Positions 45,045 to 55,480 of a stretch of 64,000 nucleotides of DNA are shown piece after piece. Under the pieces are notes generated by a model. That model worked only from the letters and a program-made list of their open reading frames with translations, searched no databases and had not been told where the DNA came from. The DNA comes from Platycnemis pennipes. Its lineage: Eukaryota > Arthropoda > Insecta > Odonata > Platycnemididae. Location of the stretch: assembly GCA_933228895.1 (NCBI GenBank), contig OW121851.1, positions 129,131,624-129,195,623 of the forward strand, written 5' to 3'. The translations under genes were made by a program, and so were the position numbers. How positions within the stretch are numbered: position 1 is the stretch's first letter; every line of letters starts with the position of its first letter.

Positions 45045-46586
45045 ATGGATGACGAGGCAGCGACCACAGTCGACGAGGCCCTGCATCCTCTGCGCGGGAG
45101 CGAGAGGGACCCGCAAGAGGACCTCAACACGACTACCTACTGGTCCACCGAGGGCCCCAATGCCACCTCCGAGGCCGCCGCGGTGAACCCCCTCAACACG
45201 TACGCCATCGCCAGCGCATCCGTGCTCATCCTCATCTGCGTTGTCACCCTGGCCTGCAACGCCGTCATCCTCGCCGCCGTCCACTGGATCCGACGCCCCA
45301 TGTCCCCGACACTCTCGCTCAGCATCAGCCTCGCGGCGGCCGACGCCTATAACGCCCTCTTCAACGGCACGGGCTTGCTCGTCAACTCCCTGCTGCCCAG
45401 GGCTCTCGGGCTGGAGGTCGAGAAAATGGCCCACGGCCGCTGCGTCTTGCTGGGCGTCGAGGCCCTCCGCGGGGGCGGCATAATCGTGTCCGTGGCCCAC
45501 CTGCTGGCTCTCGCCGTCAACCACTACCTCGGTATCCTGAGGCCCCTGCACTACGCCTCCACCCTCACCCCCAGGATCACGTCCATCCTGATCGTCGCGC
45601 TGTGGATCTTCCCCATCGCATTCTTCTTCATATACTTCTCCTCGATAGCGGACCAAGGGTTCCAGGCGACCAAGTGTGAGTACGGCTTCATGAAGCAACA
45701 GAACTACAGGGCCGTCTTCAGCTGCCTGTTCTTCGCACCGCTGGTTCTGATGGCCTTCATTTACCTACACATCTATTGCATCGTCCGTCGTACGCAGTGT
45801 TCACGGCAGAGGTCGCGGCTGGGTCGGCAGCTGGACGACGGCTCGCGCGGGATGATCCGGGGATCTGGCCGGGACAGCGGCAGGTCCAGCAGGTCCGAGT
45901 CGTGCCGAGGCAGGACGCCGCGGGCGAGGCAGTTGGCTCGCAACTGGAAGGCGGTGGTGACCACCATGCTCATCCTGGGCACCTACATCCTCGGCTGGAT
46001 CCCCGCCGTGATGCTCTTCCTGCTCGTCTGCGAAAACTGCGCCCTGGGCTTCAAAGACAACGACCAGAGGGTGATGCTGGCGGCTTACAGCTTCGCCAAC
46101 CTTCTCATCATCCTCAAGTCTCTGTCCGACCCGATCATATACGCGGCAAGGATGCAGGAGATCAAGGTGGCTCTGGGTCGGATGAAGGAGACGGTGTTCG
46201 GCATCCCTGCAGGTGGGGGCGCGGGTCAGGTCGCCTCGGGGTCCAAGAGCAACCACGGCACCTGGACGCGGAGGACCAGGAGGAACCGGATGGCGCCGTG
46301 CTGCTGCTGCAGAGTGTCCCGCGACTTCGACCACGGATACTACGGAGCAGAGGTGACTTCAAGGAACAGGCTGTCCACGTACGCGTCCACAGCATCGGGA
46401 GGGGCACCGATGGCGTCCAACGTGGGCCTTAGCTTCAGGGTCCGATCCGTTCAGAGGCACGTGCTCAACGGTAGGGCGGATGTGACGGGCGAGGATGTCC
46501 TGGCAGAAGTGGTGCAAGTGCGAAGTGCCCAGGAGAATGATAAGGCGGGGATGCTGACCACCGGTCATCGAGTGACGGTCATCTAA
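45045..46586 (+). CDS. Class A (rhodopsin-like) G protein-coupled receptor, orphan, amine-receptor-like
   Basis: The 513-residue product is a plasma-membrane receptor expected to signal through a heterotrimeric G protein; the ligand is unknown. The N-terminus (1-52) has glycosylation sequons at N28 and N39. Seven hydrophobic segments lie at about 53-79, 88-113, 132-157, 177-200, 222-247, 304-328 and 345-367. Family anchors seen are N72, D100, C133 pairing with C211, W187, P232 and P320. After helix 3 the usual DRY is NHY (159-161, in NHYLGILRPLHY). Helix 6 has GWIPA, and helix 7 ends DPIIY (362-366). Loop 3 (248-302) is rich in Arg and Ser. The tail has four adjacent cysteines (419-422), likely palmitoylated, and ends TVI, a class I PDZ ligand. 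The ATG has G at -3 and +4. The frame is GC-rich unlike its surroundings. Insect orphan receptors grouped with the amine receptors are the nearest type I can suggest. Confidence 0.95.
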   Translation: MDDEAATTVDEALHPLRGSERDPQEDLNTTTYWSTEGPNATSEAAAVNPLNTYAIASASVLILICVVTLACNAVILAAVHWIRRPMSPTLSLSISLAAADAYNALFNGTGLLVNSLLPRALGLEVEKMAHGRCVLLGVEALRGGGIIVSVAHLLALAVNHYLGILRPLHYASTLTPRITSILIVALWIFPIAFFFIYFSSIADQGFQATKCEYGFMKQQNYRAVFSCLFFAPLVLMAFIYLHIYCIVRRTQCSRQRSRLGRQLDDGSRGMIRGSGRDSGRSSRSESCRGRTPRARQLARNWKAVVTTMLILGTYILGWIPAVMLFLLVCENCALGFKDNDQRVMLAAYSFANLLIILKSLSDPIIYAARMQEIKVALGRMKETVFGIPAGGGAGQVASGSKSNHGTWTRRTRRNRMAPCCCCRVSRDFDHGYYGAEVTSRNRLSTYASTASGGAPMASNVGLSFRVRSVQRHVLNGRADVTGEDVLAEVVQVRSAQENDKAGMLTTGHRVTVI

Positions 46587-48220
46587 GACTACCCTTCCTG
46601 TGCGGACCCGTGATGAACATCCTTACCCGTTCTACCGCTGTCCTTGGTCTCCCTATTGCCGCCCTTTTGATCGATTTCCCTTCTCATCCTAGAGCAGTGT
46701 CAAATAGCAATAGATTTAGAAGGAATTGGGAGAAACGAAATAGATGGCTGGATCGTCGAAAACAGCAATGGCAAGAAGGATTTCCTGTATATAAATTAGG
46801 GAAACTAGCATACCCTGTACCAAATACAAAGACGCTAACTGATCCTCAACGAAACGTATCACGTCAGGTAAGCGGTAAGTGAATAATCTATGACGCGTGA
46901 GAAGGGCTATTAGAGAAACATTGTAAAGGGCGACAGAGAATATTACTTCAGTGCTTCGGTTTAGAATGCGTAATATATCAGGCCACGGCGACTCCATAAA
47001 CCCGAAGTCATTCTAGGGTGGGTAGAGAAAACCATCAAAAACGTGCGTTGGGCATGGAATTTCGTGTATTCCACACCCAAGTATCCCAGACATTAGCTAC
47101 GAGAAAAGGACAGCAACTTAGGTTCCTTAGAGACCTCTATAACCGGCATCGCTAATGGAAAAAATATATACTCTTTTAAATGACTGATGATATCAAAACA
47201 AAACAACAGCACTACATCAACAGACGTAATTATTTTCCACGCGCAAATGCGATCGGAAACACAAATGCATAACGTCGTAATCAGTTTCCGACCAAAGAGG
47301 ATTTCTGGTACAAGCCTGAGCTTAATTTACACCTTCAAGTATGGGGAGCATAGTTTCATCTAATGATATTTGGTAGTATCGCTTTTCCTCGCCGAAAAAA
47401 CGATTTACTACGTCGGGTCGTCACACTTTCGTTCAGCCAAAAACAGACATTTTGGGAGTAAACGAAAATAGTGAGTGTGAGCAGACTTCAAATCTACCTC
47501 TATAGTACGCGAAGCAACCATATCCCGGCAACTCGGAATCACAGGAAAAATATGATTATGCGGTTGCCGCTGCTTTCGAGTAACGAACGTGTTGTATCGT
47601 GGGAAGGGCATTTCCATGAAGCGTTAAGCAGCGTCGTTGGTTGCTCATGACCAAGGGCTGAAGATACCGCAGGACCAACCTTGGATTTCACTCAAACCCA
47701 AAAGGGAAGTGTGTCCACATGCATATAACAGGATTCAACGACCTTCGATATTCCCCTCATGTTTTCAGCAGAGGAACATTTGCCTCATTCAGAGCATTCC
47801 TATCCGATTCATAGGAAGATCTTGGACCCTGTAAAAGCGTGGCTACTAATGCGCCCTTTACTGGTCAAAGAAACTTGAAAGGACAAAATGGGATTGCGCA
47901 ATCGTAACATGTGCTCAAAAGGGTAATACTTAGACGCGCGCGTGATACGTGAAGCACTAGCATTTTCCTCATTTCCCCCATCAAATACACTCTGATGTGC
48001 ATGCGAAAGTGAACGTTCACTGATCGCTTTTATTTTATAAAATTTCATAATTTATTTCACTGTTTGCCGTGTCTTTTCCTGTTCTCTGTAAAAATTAAGT
48101 GTGATCACTATATATGAAGCACACGCATTTGAGAAAGAACGTGTGTTTTGACTAACAACAGTTGTGATGTAAGTGATTGTTTCTGCAATGCCTAAGTGAT
48201 GTGCTTGGTGTATGCTCGGC
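46587..48220. other. 3' flank of the receptor, no further gene recognised
   Basis: A 90-codon frame at 46610-46882 begins just after the stop and is probably untranslated 3' sequence. I did not find a close AATAAA, so the transcript end is unknown. The rest holds short frames without motifs. Confidence 0.35.
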
Positions 48221-48697
48221 TTAACCATGTAAGTAAGTGAACCATAATTGAAGCAAAGCCTGAGGGCAGGATAGTTTAACAACAGTTCCAAATTCCGGGT
48301 GAGAGTTCTCTAGTAGAAGTTCGATAAGAGTCGAGGAAGTGAAAAGTGTTAAAACAGAGACGGAAAACTGCCAGAGGGCGAAGCAGGTAGTGGTGAGGAA
48401 TAGAGGTGTAGATAGTGCCCGGGACGGAAGATGGAAAGTGATTTCGTCCTGCCAAGCTACGTGGACGCACAAGGTTGAAACTGTTGTGCAAACACGGTAC
48501 CTGCAAAATAAGTAATAGATCGACTCCACCTGCACCGAAGAAGCTGAGTTGAGAGACGAGGTCTTAACGCCTAAGACTGTTTTCACAGTCGGGCAAGTTG
48601 GCTGAACAATAAGGCAGTGCAATCCAAAATAACGAGTTGAATCCATTGCTAAGGGTCTCAAATAAACATGAAATTTGTGAAATGAAATTGTACACAA
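48221..48697 (-). other. 158-codon open frame, unrecognised
   Basis: This minus-strand frame is uninterrupted, and the product is rich in Leu, Ser, Thr and Cys. A second phase is open for 76 codons inside it. I recognise no domain or repeat. The AT/GC balance is similar to the flanks. It may be chance, a decayed element or an exon. Confidence 0.13.
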
Positions 48698-49536
48698 AGA
48701 GAGAGGTGGCAGATACAGGGGTGAAATAAATAATTCTCGGCGCTTCTAATTATGCTCAAACATGCAAAACCGCGGACATATTAAAAATTATTTCATCCAA
48801 AATACACCAACCCCTGCAATACTTGATTCATCCAAAACCCACAGTTTTATCATCCAAAACCCACTCTCGCTGCTTTCACCCTCCATCAATGCAAAGAGAA
48901 TGGTAGCGAGTAACTCAAAACTTAAGTGAGACTCAAAGAGTCACTTCAAGTGTTTACGCTATCTGTTTTATGGAGCCTAACCAGTATTATCTAAAGTAAT
49001 TAGTCACCAGAAGACTAAGGTGCGAATTTGAGAACATATTGATAACTCCATGGATTCAATTTGTTTTCCACTCATTAATCAACAATCTTCACGTGCATAC
49101 GTCACGTGCAATCTTTACGTGCATCAGTCTGGACACATGACTCAAAATAAAACTTTCAAAAACAATTTATCATTTTATTATCTTTAGTCTCTCACTCAAA
49201 AATGCTACAAATGATTCAAAATCAGTTAATAGCTTGGTGAAAATGACATCCTTTTACTTACATCTGATCCATGTGTTCGAGGATATAACCTTCTAATAAT
49301 GAAGTAAGTAGCATTACGTTCCGTGGTTATTAAGTGTAAAGTAATTGATGTATGGACACATATGTAAACATACCCTTAACATAAAAATTCAAAAAACCTA
49401 GGAATTGGAACTTCACAGCAAGATTTTTATGTGTGATACATGTGTGATTGACTATAATCATAATTGGTATTGGAATAAGTTTCTGCCCTTATTTGTTAAA
49501 AAGTTGTTTTCTTTTTAATGCAAAAACAAGGTACGT
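48698..49536. other. No feature recognised
   Basis: AT-rich, no supportable frame. Confidence 0.4.
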
Positions 49537-51095
49537 TCAATTCAAAAATGCATGGGCCATCAGAGCAACATCCTTCTCCCACCTTTCAGGCAATAAACTG
49601 ATTCCTTGAACGAAAATATATTGCCCTACAGAAGCGATGTCATTCATTAGCCTAATTCTAGATACTTTCATGAGAAGTGAACGACTCTTCCAGAAAGGAA
49701 TGACTGAATGGACCCGGGCAAATGGAAAGTGGAAGGAGAAAAATCTAGGGAATAAAGTGGATGAGGTAGAATCTCAGTTGAGTCCTTCCAGGTATTTCTT
49801 AACTGCTCTTGCAACGTGTAACCCTGTGTTGCCATGCAGCAGGATCAGCTTATCGAACCTGTTGTCCGCTCCGGTCGTTTTTTTCTCACAGCACGCTTCA
49901 AGCGGTCTTCGAAATCGGTCTAAATAACGAACTTGACAGTGTGCAGCGAAGATCGGCAAGATTTTTAAAGGGCCGGTATGATAACCTTATTAGCGTAACC
50001 AGTCTATTAAATGAATTAAATTGGGAATCATTGTCAGATCGCAGGTTGAAATTTAGACTTAATCTCTTAAATAAATTCCCAGACCATATATATTCAGTGA
50101 TGATGTTAAAAATATTTTGCGGACCCCAACTTACTGTGGCAGACTGGACAATAATCACAAAATTAGAGAAATAGATTGCCAAACTGACAGATTCAAAATG
50201 TCCTTTTTTCCTCGTACTATTAGGGACATGACTAACGGTAAATGTATCCAGTACGAGTGTAGCAATGGATAACATTGGTAGCTGCATGTTGGTATAAGGG
50301 TTTTAAGCTAACCCAACTGACAGCAGATTTTTGCATGTATGCTTAGCTATTTTAATTTTTAATTACAAATTTTATGCATGATATGCAGTGCATGTTTGGT
50401 GAGAGTTCACCCCCTGCCACACACCTTAATGGTGGCTTGCAGGGTATTATGTAGATGTAGATGAAGCGTATTAGCTGTAGTCGATAACTATCACCAGAAA
50501 AGGTTTCAGCAGCTCATAGCATAGGACACCCTTTTGGTCCCGCCGAATGCATAGTATAATCTTTGAACGATGAATATGTCCATTAGGAGTGGATGGACCT
50601 GGTTAACCCTGCATCATCCATGCTTTTTAAAACAATTAGGCTAATCATAACAGATCCATTTTTCATCATTGGAGAAAATTAGATAGAAAAAGCCTTATTT
50701 CTTTTGCCGATCGAGCATCATCTCGCAGGGGACAAAGCATCTTTCGATGTCTCTCTCTTTCCACTTTGCATAGAAACTAATCTCCTTCATTTGGTCCATA
50801 CTACTGCATACGGATGTTTTCCAGCAGTGGATCAATTAGCATGTTTTCCACGGAAAACACTTCATGTGTTTGGTAAGAATCTTCATTGAGTAATGCTTGC
50901 AAATAAGTATCCTTCTATTTTTTTCGGTGCGCTATCGATTTCTTTGTCATTCATGTTAAAAATTCAGGTTTTGAATTGCTGTCTGAATTATTCTTTACAC
51001 GTTATATTTGAATGAGCCACCGCATCGTAAATATCCCAGTGGAAACGGTTCGTTCCAGCAGTATTTTTCTTTGAAATAAAGTAGTGAAACATGAC
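49537..51095 (-). mobile_element. Decayed mariner element, transposase split by a LINE
   Basis: Reading the minus strand from about 51095 in shifting frames I see remnants in the order of a mariner transposase. First come the N-terminal helix-turn-helix blocks (KKNTAGTNR, NMNDKEIDSAPKK). Next is NDEKWI at about 50650, which holds the first catalytic Asp, then IHRSKI, DQKGV and YELLKP. After the LINE at 49905-50463 come RFDKLILLHGNTGLHVARAV and YLEGLN, then ISLLPERWEKDVA. The second catalytic Asp, expected in LLHDN, is Gly, the third (SPDxxPSDY) is lost, and stops and frameshifts abound. It is a long-dead copy. Terminal repeats were not identified. Confidence 0.82.
49905..50463 (+). mobile_element. 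LINE subfamily A, inserted in mariner
   Basis: A 5'-truncated copy begins at EIGLNNELDSVQRRSARFLK and keeps LINELNWESLSDRRLKFRL in part. It ends with CCCCTGCCACACACCTTAA, TGGTGGCTTGCAGGGTATTA and GTAGATGTAGATG. AAGCG flanks both sides and may be the target duplication. It lies antisense to the mariner remnant and is younger than it. It is very similar to the copy at 2775-3434. Confidence 0.88.
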
Positions 51096-51238
51096 TTCCC
51101 AAAAATTTAACTGTGTCAGTGGACAGGATGAGGCGACGGATATATCTCTTAATGTTCGAGGCAACAGGATAACGGCAGAAACAGAAAATATTAGAGAGGG
51201 ATCACCAGAAAGGATGAAGAAACGAGAACTGCGGGGTT

Positions 51239-51511
51239 ATGTTTGAAACCTTCTACGAACAAGAATGGTTCGCAAATATGGGTGTGTTAAAACCCCTGAT
51301 TACAACCTCATTCATTGCTTACACTTGTGTTTTACATCATCTGGGGGCTCTATAGTAGAGATAGAGGAGAAAAACTCAGGAAAAACAAGTGATGATGTTG
51401 TAACGAGAGGACTCAGACACATTCAATTTGAAAACTATTCGTGCTTGTAGCACGTGACCCCTTGGTTACCTATTCGAGATCAACCCGACGATTCCAAACA
51501 CGCCCACCTTG
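51239..51511. mobile_element. MITE (same family as the core of the 38.6-39.5 kb element)
   Basis: The right terminal repeat is intact (GGTTACCTATTCGAGAT, then CCCGACG, CCAAACAC and CCACCTTG). The left one has lost about 50 bp between GAAACC and AATGGTTCGCAAAT. The interior shares ACAACCTCATTCATTG and CATCTGGGGGCTCTATAGT with the other copies. It is non-coding. Confidence 0.75.
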
Positions 51512-52984
51512 ATGATAGATGCAGAGAGCAGAGTACGATCAAAGGGGCAAGAAATATAAGCGGCACAAGAAACTACGTGCACGGCAGTAAATTTCTCGAC
51601 TGTTGGAGTTTACCCACATCTCGCTGTATTTTAAACGATCATTAGTAGACGCCCAGGGTGAATTCGAGGAAGGCACTGCAATTTTATTCAGGCGACGCAG
51701 CTTTGCCGTCTTAATTTGGATAGCACTATGCCAATTTTCATTCTTCACACATTTTGGCATGATATTAAGGATACAAACGCTAAGATATGTCATACATGAA
51801 GAAAATTCAATAACATTAAGTCAAATTATCTAATTACCTGGCAGTATATGGTCGTTTCGGAGAAAATTCTTCAAGCAAACTAACATGCTCTTCGTGACGC
51901 CCTTGCCTTTCACCTATTTTTGAAACATTAAGGTGATAATAAATATTAATTTATGCGCCAAAAGAAAGATAGTTAGTGACTAGAACTAATAATTAATAAT
52001 AATACAATAATTTGCTCTGATTACCAAACAAATGGAGACAGCTAAATAACTTATGGATGAAGAAATAACTTGCTATCTAAACTACTCGTCTTATACCTAA
52101 CTTACCTACTCAACTGAAATTTCTAAAAATCTATACCATCCTGGAAAAAATATAAAATAACCTATTAATATATTCTTCTACTTTTATTATCAATTTTCAG
52201 CCAGATAAAAATTAATCAAACTGATAACATATTGGAATAATGCACAACGCCTAGGAATTCACAAGCATTTTATCACCATTTATCAACTCGGTATCCTTCA
52301 CTGAGAGCTTCCAAAGTACGCCGCTAGGTGGCGTCTCTCTTGTCTGGAATCTCGAATACCAACAGGAGGCAATCAAAGCAAATTCATCCGCTGATTTTTG
52401 AAGCACTGTTGCAAGCAGGGGAATACTAAGTTGTGCTTACGAACCCCCTCAACAACAAACACCGTCAGCTGGTCAACCTGGAAAAACACGCTTGTCGGGG
52501 GCATTGCCAAATTCTCTTAATGTTGTTTGGTTAGAATAAAGTTTAGTAATGATAATTAATGGTATCAACTGATTTTTTAAGTTCATTCTGAGACAAATTT
52601 CAAATAAATACATGTAATGTAGTTATAACGAATACGGAAGAATCATTACTAAAGGCATATATTGTAAAGGACCGGAAATTTACATTTATATTGTATAGGT
52701 ATTTAATTCAAAAAATAAAACCTCAAAGGGGCACTTAAAAAGTAATGTTTCCCAAATTCAATTAAGTAATATTAACGTAGGGGGTCGATCAGAAATAAAA
52801 AAATTCCTACAGTGGTCGAAAGGCCAAATAAATTAGGGAAGCCTGCGTTAGGGGCAGCAGCGTCAACGTATGTTTAGCAATTTTTACATATCGTGATATA
52901 TACTAATAAAGTCATGCAAGAATGCCTTCGTAAACTGCACGATGAACACACACACTCTTTGAATTGATCCTTCCATAAAAATCA
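51512..52984. other. No gene; one CTCF-like motif
   Basis: AT-rich DNA with short frames. CCGCTAGGTGGCG at 52321-52333 fits the core of the CTCF consensus (CCNSYAGRKGGCR type). A single motif without context is weak evidence for an insulator site. Confidence 0.25.
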
Positions 52985-53181
52985 ATGTTCAAACCGAAGG
53001 TTAGTTTCTGATAGGTGAGGGTAGAGCTCACCCCGTACTAAGTCAGCCATTGGCCAAGTTCTGACATGCAGAAAATTGAATCGCGAGGATTTTAGGTGGG
53101 GGTTAGGCTTCAGCCCAGGATTTGAACCCTCAGGTCGGTAGCCCAGCGCTCTACCCACTAGGCTACCACGACCACCGATCC
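52985..53181 (-). repeat. tRNA-derived SINE, third type
   Basis: On the minus strand GTGGTAGCCTAGTGGGTAGA and GCGCTGGGCTACCGACC form a good A-box half. GAGGGTTCAAATCCTGGG is a near-perfect B box (about 53120-53137). Tail sequence follows to about 52985. The 5' GGTCGTGG is not complemented by a 3' acceptor strand, so it is a SINE head and not a functional tRNA gene. Confidence 0.65.
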
Positions 53182-54060
53182 CTCCATGCACAATTAAATT
53201 CAACAATTTAACATTTCCGCATTAGGAATGAGGACCGACAGATAATAGTTTCCTCATTAAAAAGTTTCGCCTAGTGTTGAATATCCTGATGATCAAGATT
53301 AAATCTCACGTCGGCCCACCACAGGAGCCAAAAATTAAGTCAGTCTAAAGTGCAATAACGTTAATCCCCACAGTAAACTTTGGCTTTTAAAGCAGTCATT
53401 AGGATTCGTGTTAATTTGTTTCGAAATGCCATTTCCCACCATTTCATGATAACAGTCAAGCATAGCCCTGAGGTCTTTCAGGCGGTAGAGCACATCGCGA
53501 GGGTCACAGAGTTACCCACACTGTGAACGAGGACGCTCAGGGCGGTTCAAAGGTCAAAGAGAGGAGATTGAGCCCCTAAGAGGATTTCCAGTAATCCCGA
53601 AGCATAAAACTCGCTGGAAAAAATTCGTCACGTTGGAAGTTATGGAAAGCCTTAGGGTACAGCTGGAAACGCGAATGACGGATTTAAAATGACTTTTCCT
53701 CCGTTTTCCACATCTAAGTCTTGTTTTATTCTCCTCAACGAACATTCCACTCGACATGTCATGAAAGTATGTCCTGCGTTTCCCCAGAAAAAGACGAAAG
53801 CATGGAGTACTAATGGAACGGATTTCAATTGCAAAAGTCGTGGTATTCTTGCCATGCATTTGAACGAAACACATGACAGAGATAGACTCTTATTCGATTA
53901 CGACAGTGAAAGCTAAAAAATAAATTATTCCCTTTCCTATTGAATATAAATTTTTCATTTCCCTCCGCAGTTTTTCGGGGAACAGCATCAATGCGTCGGC
54001 CACGGTTGCCTCAGCAATACGCTCCAGAACTATCGAAATACCAAGGTTTTTCACGATACA
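53182..54060. other. No feature recognised
   Basis: Frames at 53554-53916 on both strands overlap and have no motif. Confidence 0.35.
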
Positions 54061-54376
54061 GGGGGAGGTGTGTTGGAAACCGTCGGGATTATCTCGAATA
54101 GGTAACCAAGGAGCCTCGGGGTCCAAACACGAATATTTTACAAATTCGGTGTGCCTGAATCCCTTGTTACAACCTCATTCACTGTATACACTTTCATTTT
54201 ATCTCATCTGGGGGCTCTACAGTGGAGACAGGTGAGAAAATCTCAATTGAAAATATTAATGATATTGTAACGAGCGATTCAGGCACACTAAATTTTCAAA
54301 CCATTTGTATTTATACCACGTGACTCCTTAATTACCTATTCGAGATAATTGCGACGGTTTCAAACACATCCACCTT
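54061..54376. mobile_element. MITE, most complete simple copy of its family
   Basis: Both terminal repeats are present. The left has GGTGTGTTGGAAACCGTCGG and GATTATCTCGAATAGGTAACC. The right is their inverted form ending ACGGTTTCAAACACATCCAC. The repeats are about 80 bp long. The interior matches 51239-51511 and 38.95-39.14 kb. It is about 315 bp and non-coding. The superfamily is undetermined, because the target duplication is unclear. Confidence 0.8.
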
Positions 54377-54744
54377 GGAGTTTGGAGCGATGGAGCGACC
54401 ATAGATAAGGTTGGAGCGATTTTTGTTTAAGAACAGATTTGCGTAAAACTCTATATAAAGGCCCTAATTACTGATAGCTATAATTAAAAGTGTAAAAAAC
54501 TCCATTATACGAATTTCTTAGTTTGGTACTGTAATGCTTTATTAAAACGAAATATTATGGTGCACAAGATACATTTTGTAATAATTCGAAAACACATGCA
54601 CATTTTCTCCTAGATGTAAATTAATAAATAAAATATTATAAAAATGAATACCGACAAATATCACTCCTTCCCACCGACTCAAAGGTACAAAACAGCACGT
54701 TTTAATATAAAGTTTAATTTGGGTAAACATTGGCTAAGACATGA
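54377..54744. other. No feature recognised
   Basis: AT-rich spacer. Confidence 0.4.
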
Positions 54745-55480
54745 TTGGACAGACGCAGCCTTCCACTCGATTCTTCTATCGGCCAACCTCTTCATATCGA
54801 CTTAATTCTTCTCTTGTACATCCTTCACGACCTTTTCCATATATCTCATGCGAGGCCTGCCTTTTCCAATCTTCCCCTTCACTTTTCCCACTACAATTGT
54901 CTTCATCAGCCCATCGTGTCTCAACATATGGCCGATTAAGTTGTCCCTTCTTTTTAGAGTTTTCAGCAGATTTCACTTTTCTCTCACTCTTCTTAGGACT
55001 TCCTCATTAGACACTCGGTCGATCCATTAAATCATCATCATTCTTCTGTAGCACCACATTTCAAATACTTCTACCCTTTTCTTCTCCGCTGCTGTCATCA
55101 TCCATACCTGACTACCGTGCACAAACATGATCCAGATGTATGTTCTGATGAATTGTTTCCTTATTTACGCTTGTATTTCCAGCGGTAAGTAGATTCCTCT
55201 TTTGATAGAATGCCCTCTTCGCCTGGGCTATTCTACTCACTATTTCTTTCTTGCTTAGTCCATCGCTGGTTACTCAGCTTTCCAGGTAACAGAACTCTTT
55301 CACCTCTTCCAGCTTTTGCTTTCCAATTTTAACGTTGGTTTTGGCATTTTCTCTCTCGCTGCACACCATTATCTTAGTTTTCTTCTTATTAATATTCAGC
55401 TGATATCTGGTCATTGCCCTTTCCGTGATTATTTGAATCTTATCTCTAGATCTCTTCCACTACGAAATATTTGCATACTT
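54745..55480 (-). mobile_element. Degenerate RTE-type LINE fragment
   Basis: On the minus strand the order is CSEREKMPKPTL, RKQFIRTYIWIMFVHGSQ, AAEKKRVEVFEMWCYRRMMM, WIDRVSNEEVLRR, LIGHMLRHDGLMKTIVVGK, GKGRPRMRYMEKV and ADRRIEWKAA. It is collinear with the 57.35-kb copy but has several stops and frame changes. The 5' part is missing. Confidence 0.85.

Noticed and set aside
44868..45698. 276-codon minus-strand open frame
   Set aside because: It lies mostly antisense to the receptor and is open because the receptor codons are GC-rich. The product is low-complexity Gly/Asp/Glu and has no domain.
45776..46432. 218-codon plus frame and 177-codon minus frame inside the receptor
   Set aside because: They are shadows of the GC-rich receptor exon in other phases. 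The receptor frame carries all family motifs.
53120..53181. tRNA gene on the minus strand
   Set aside because: Promoter boxes are good, but the 3' acceptor strand does not pair with the 5' GGTCGTGG. SINE head preferred.
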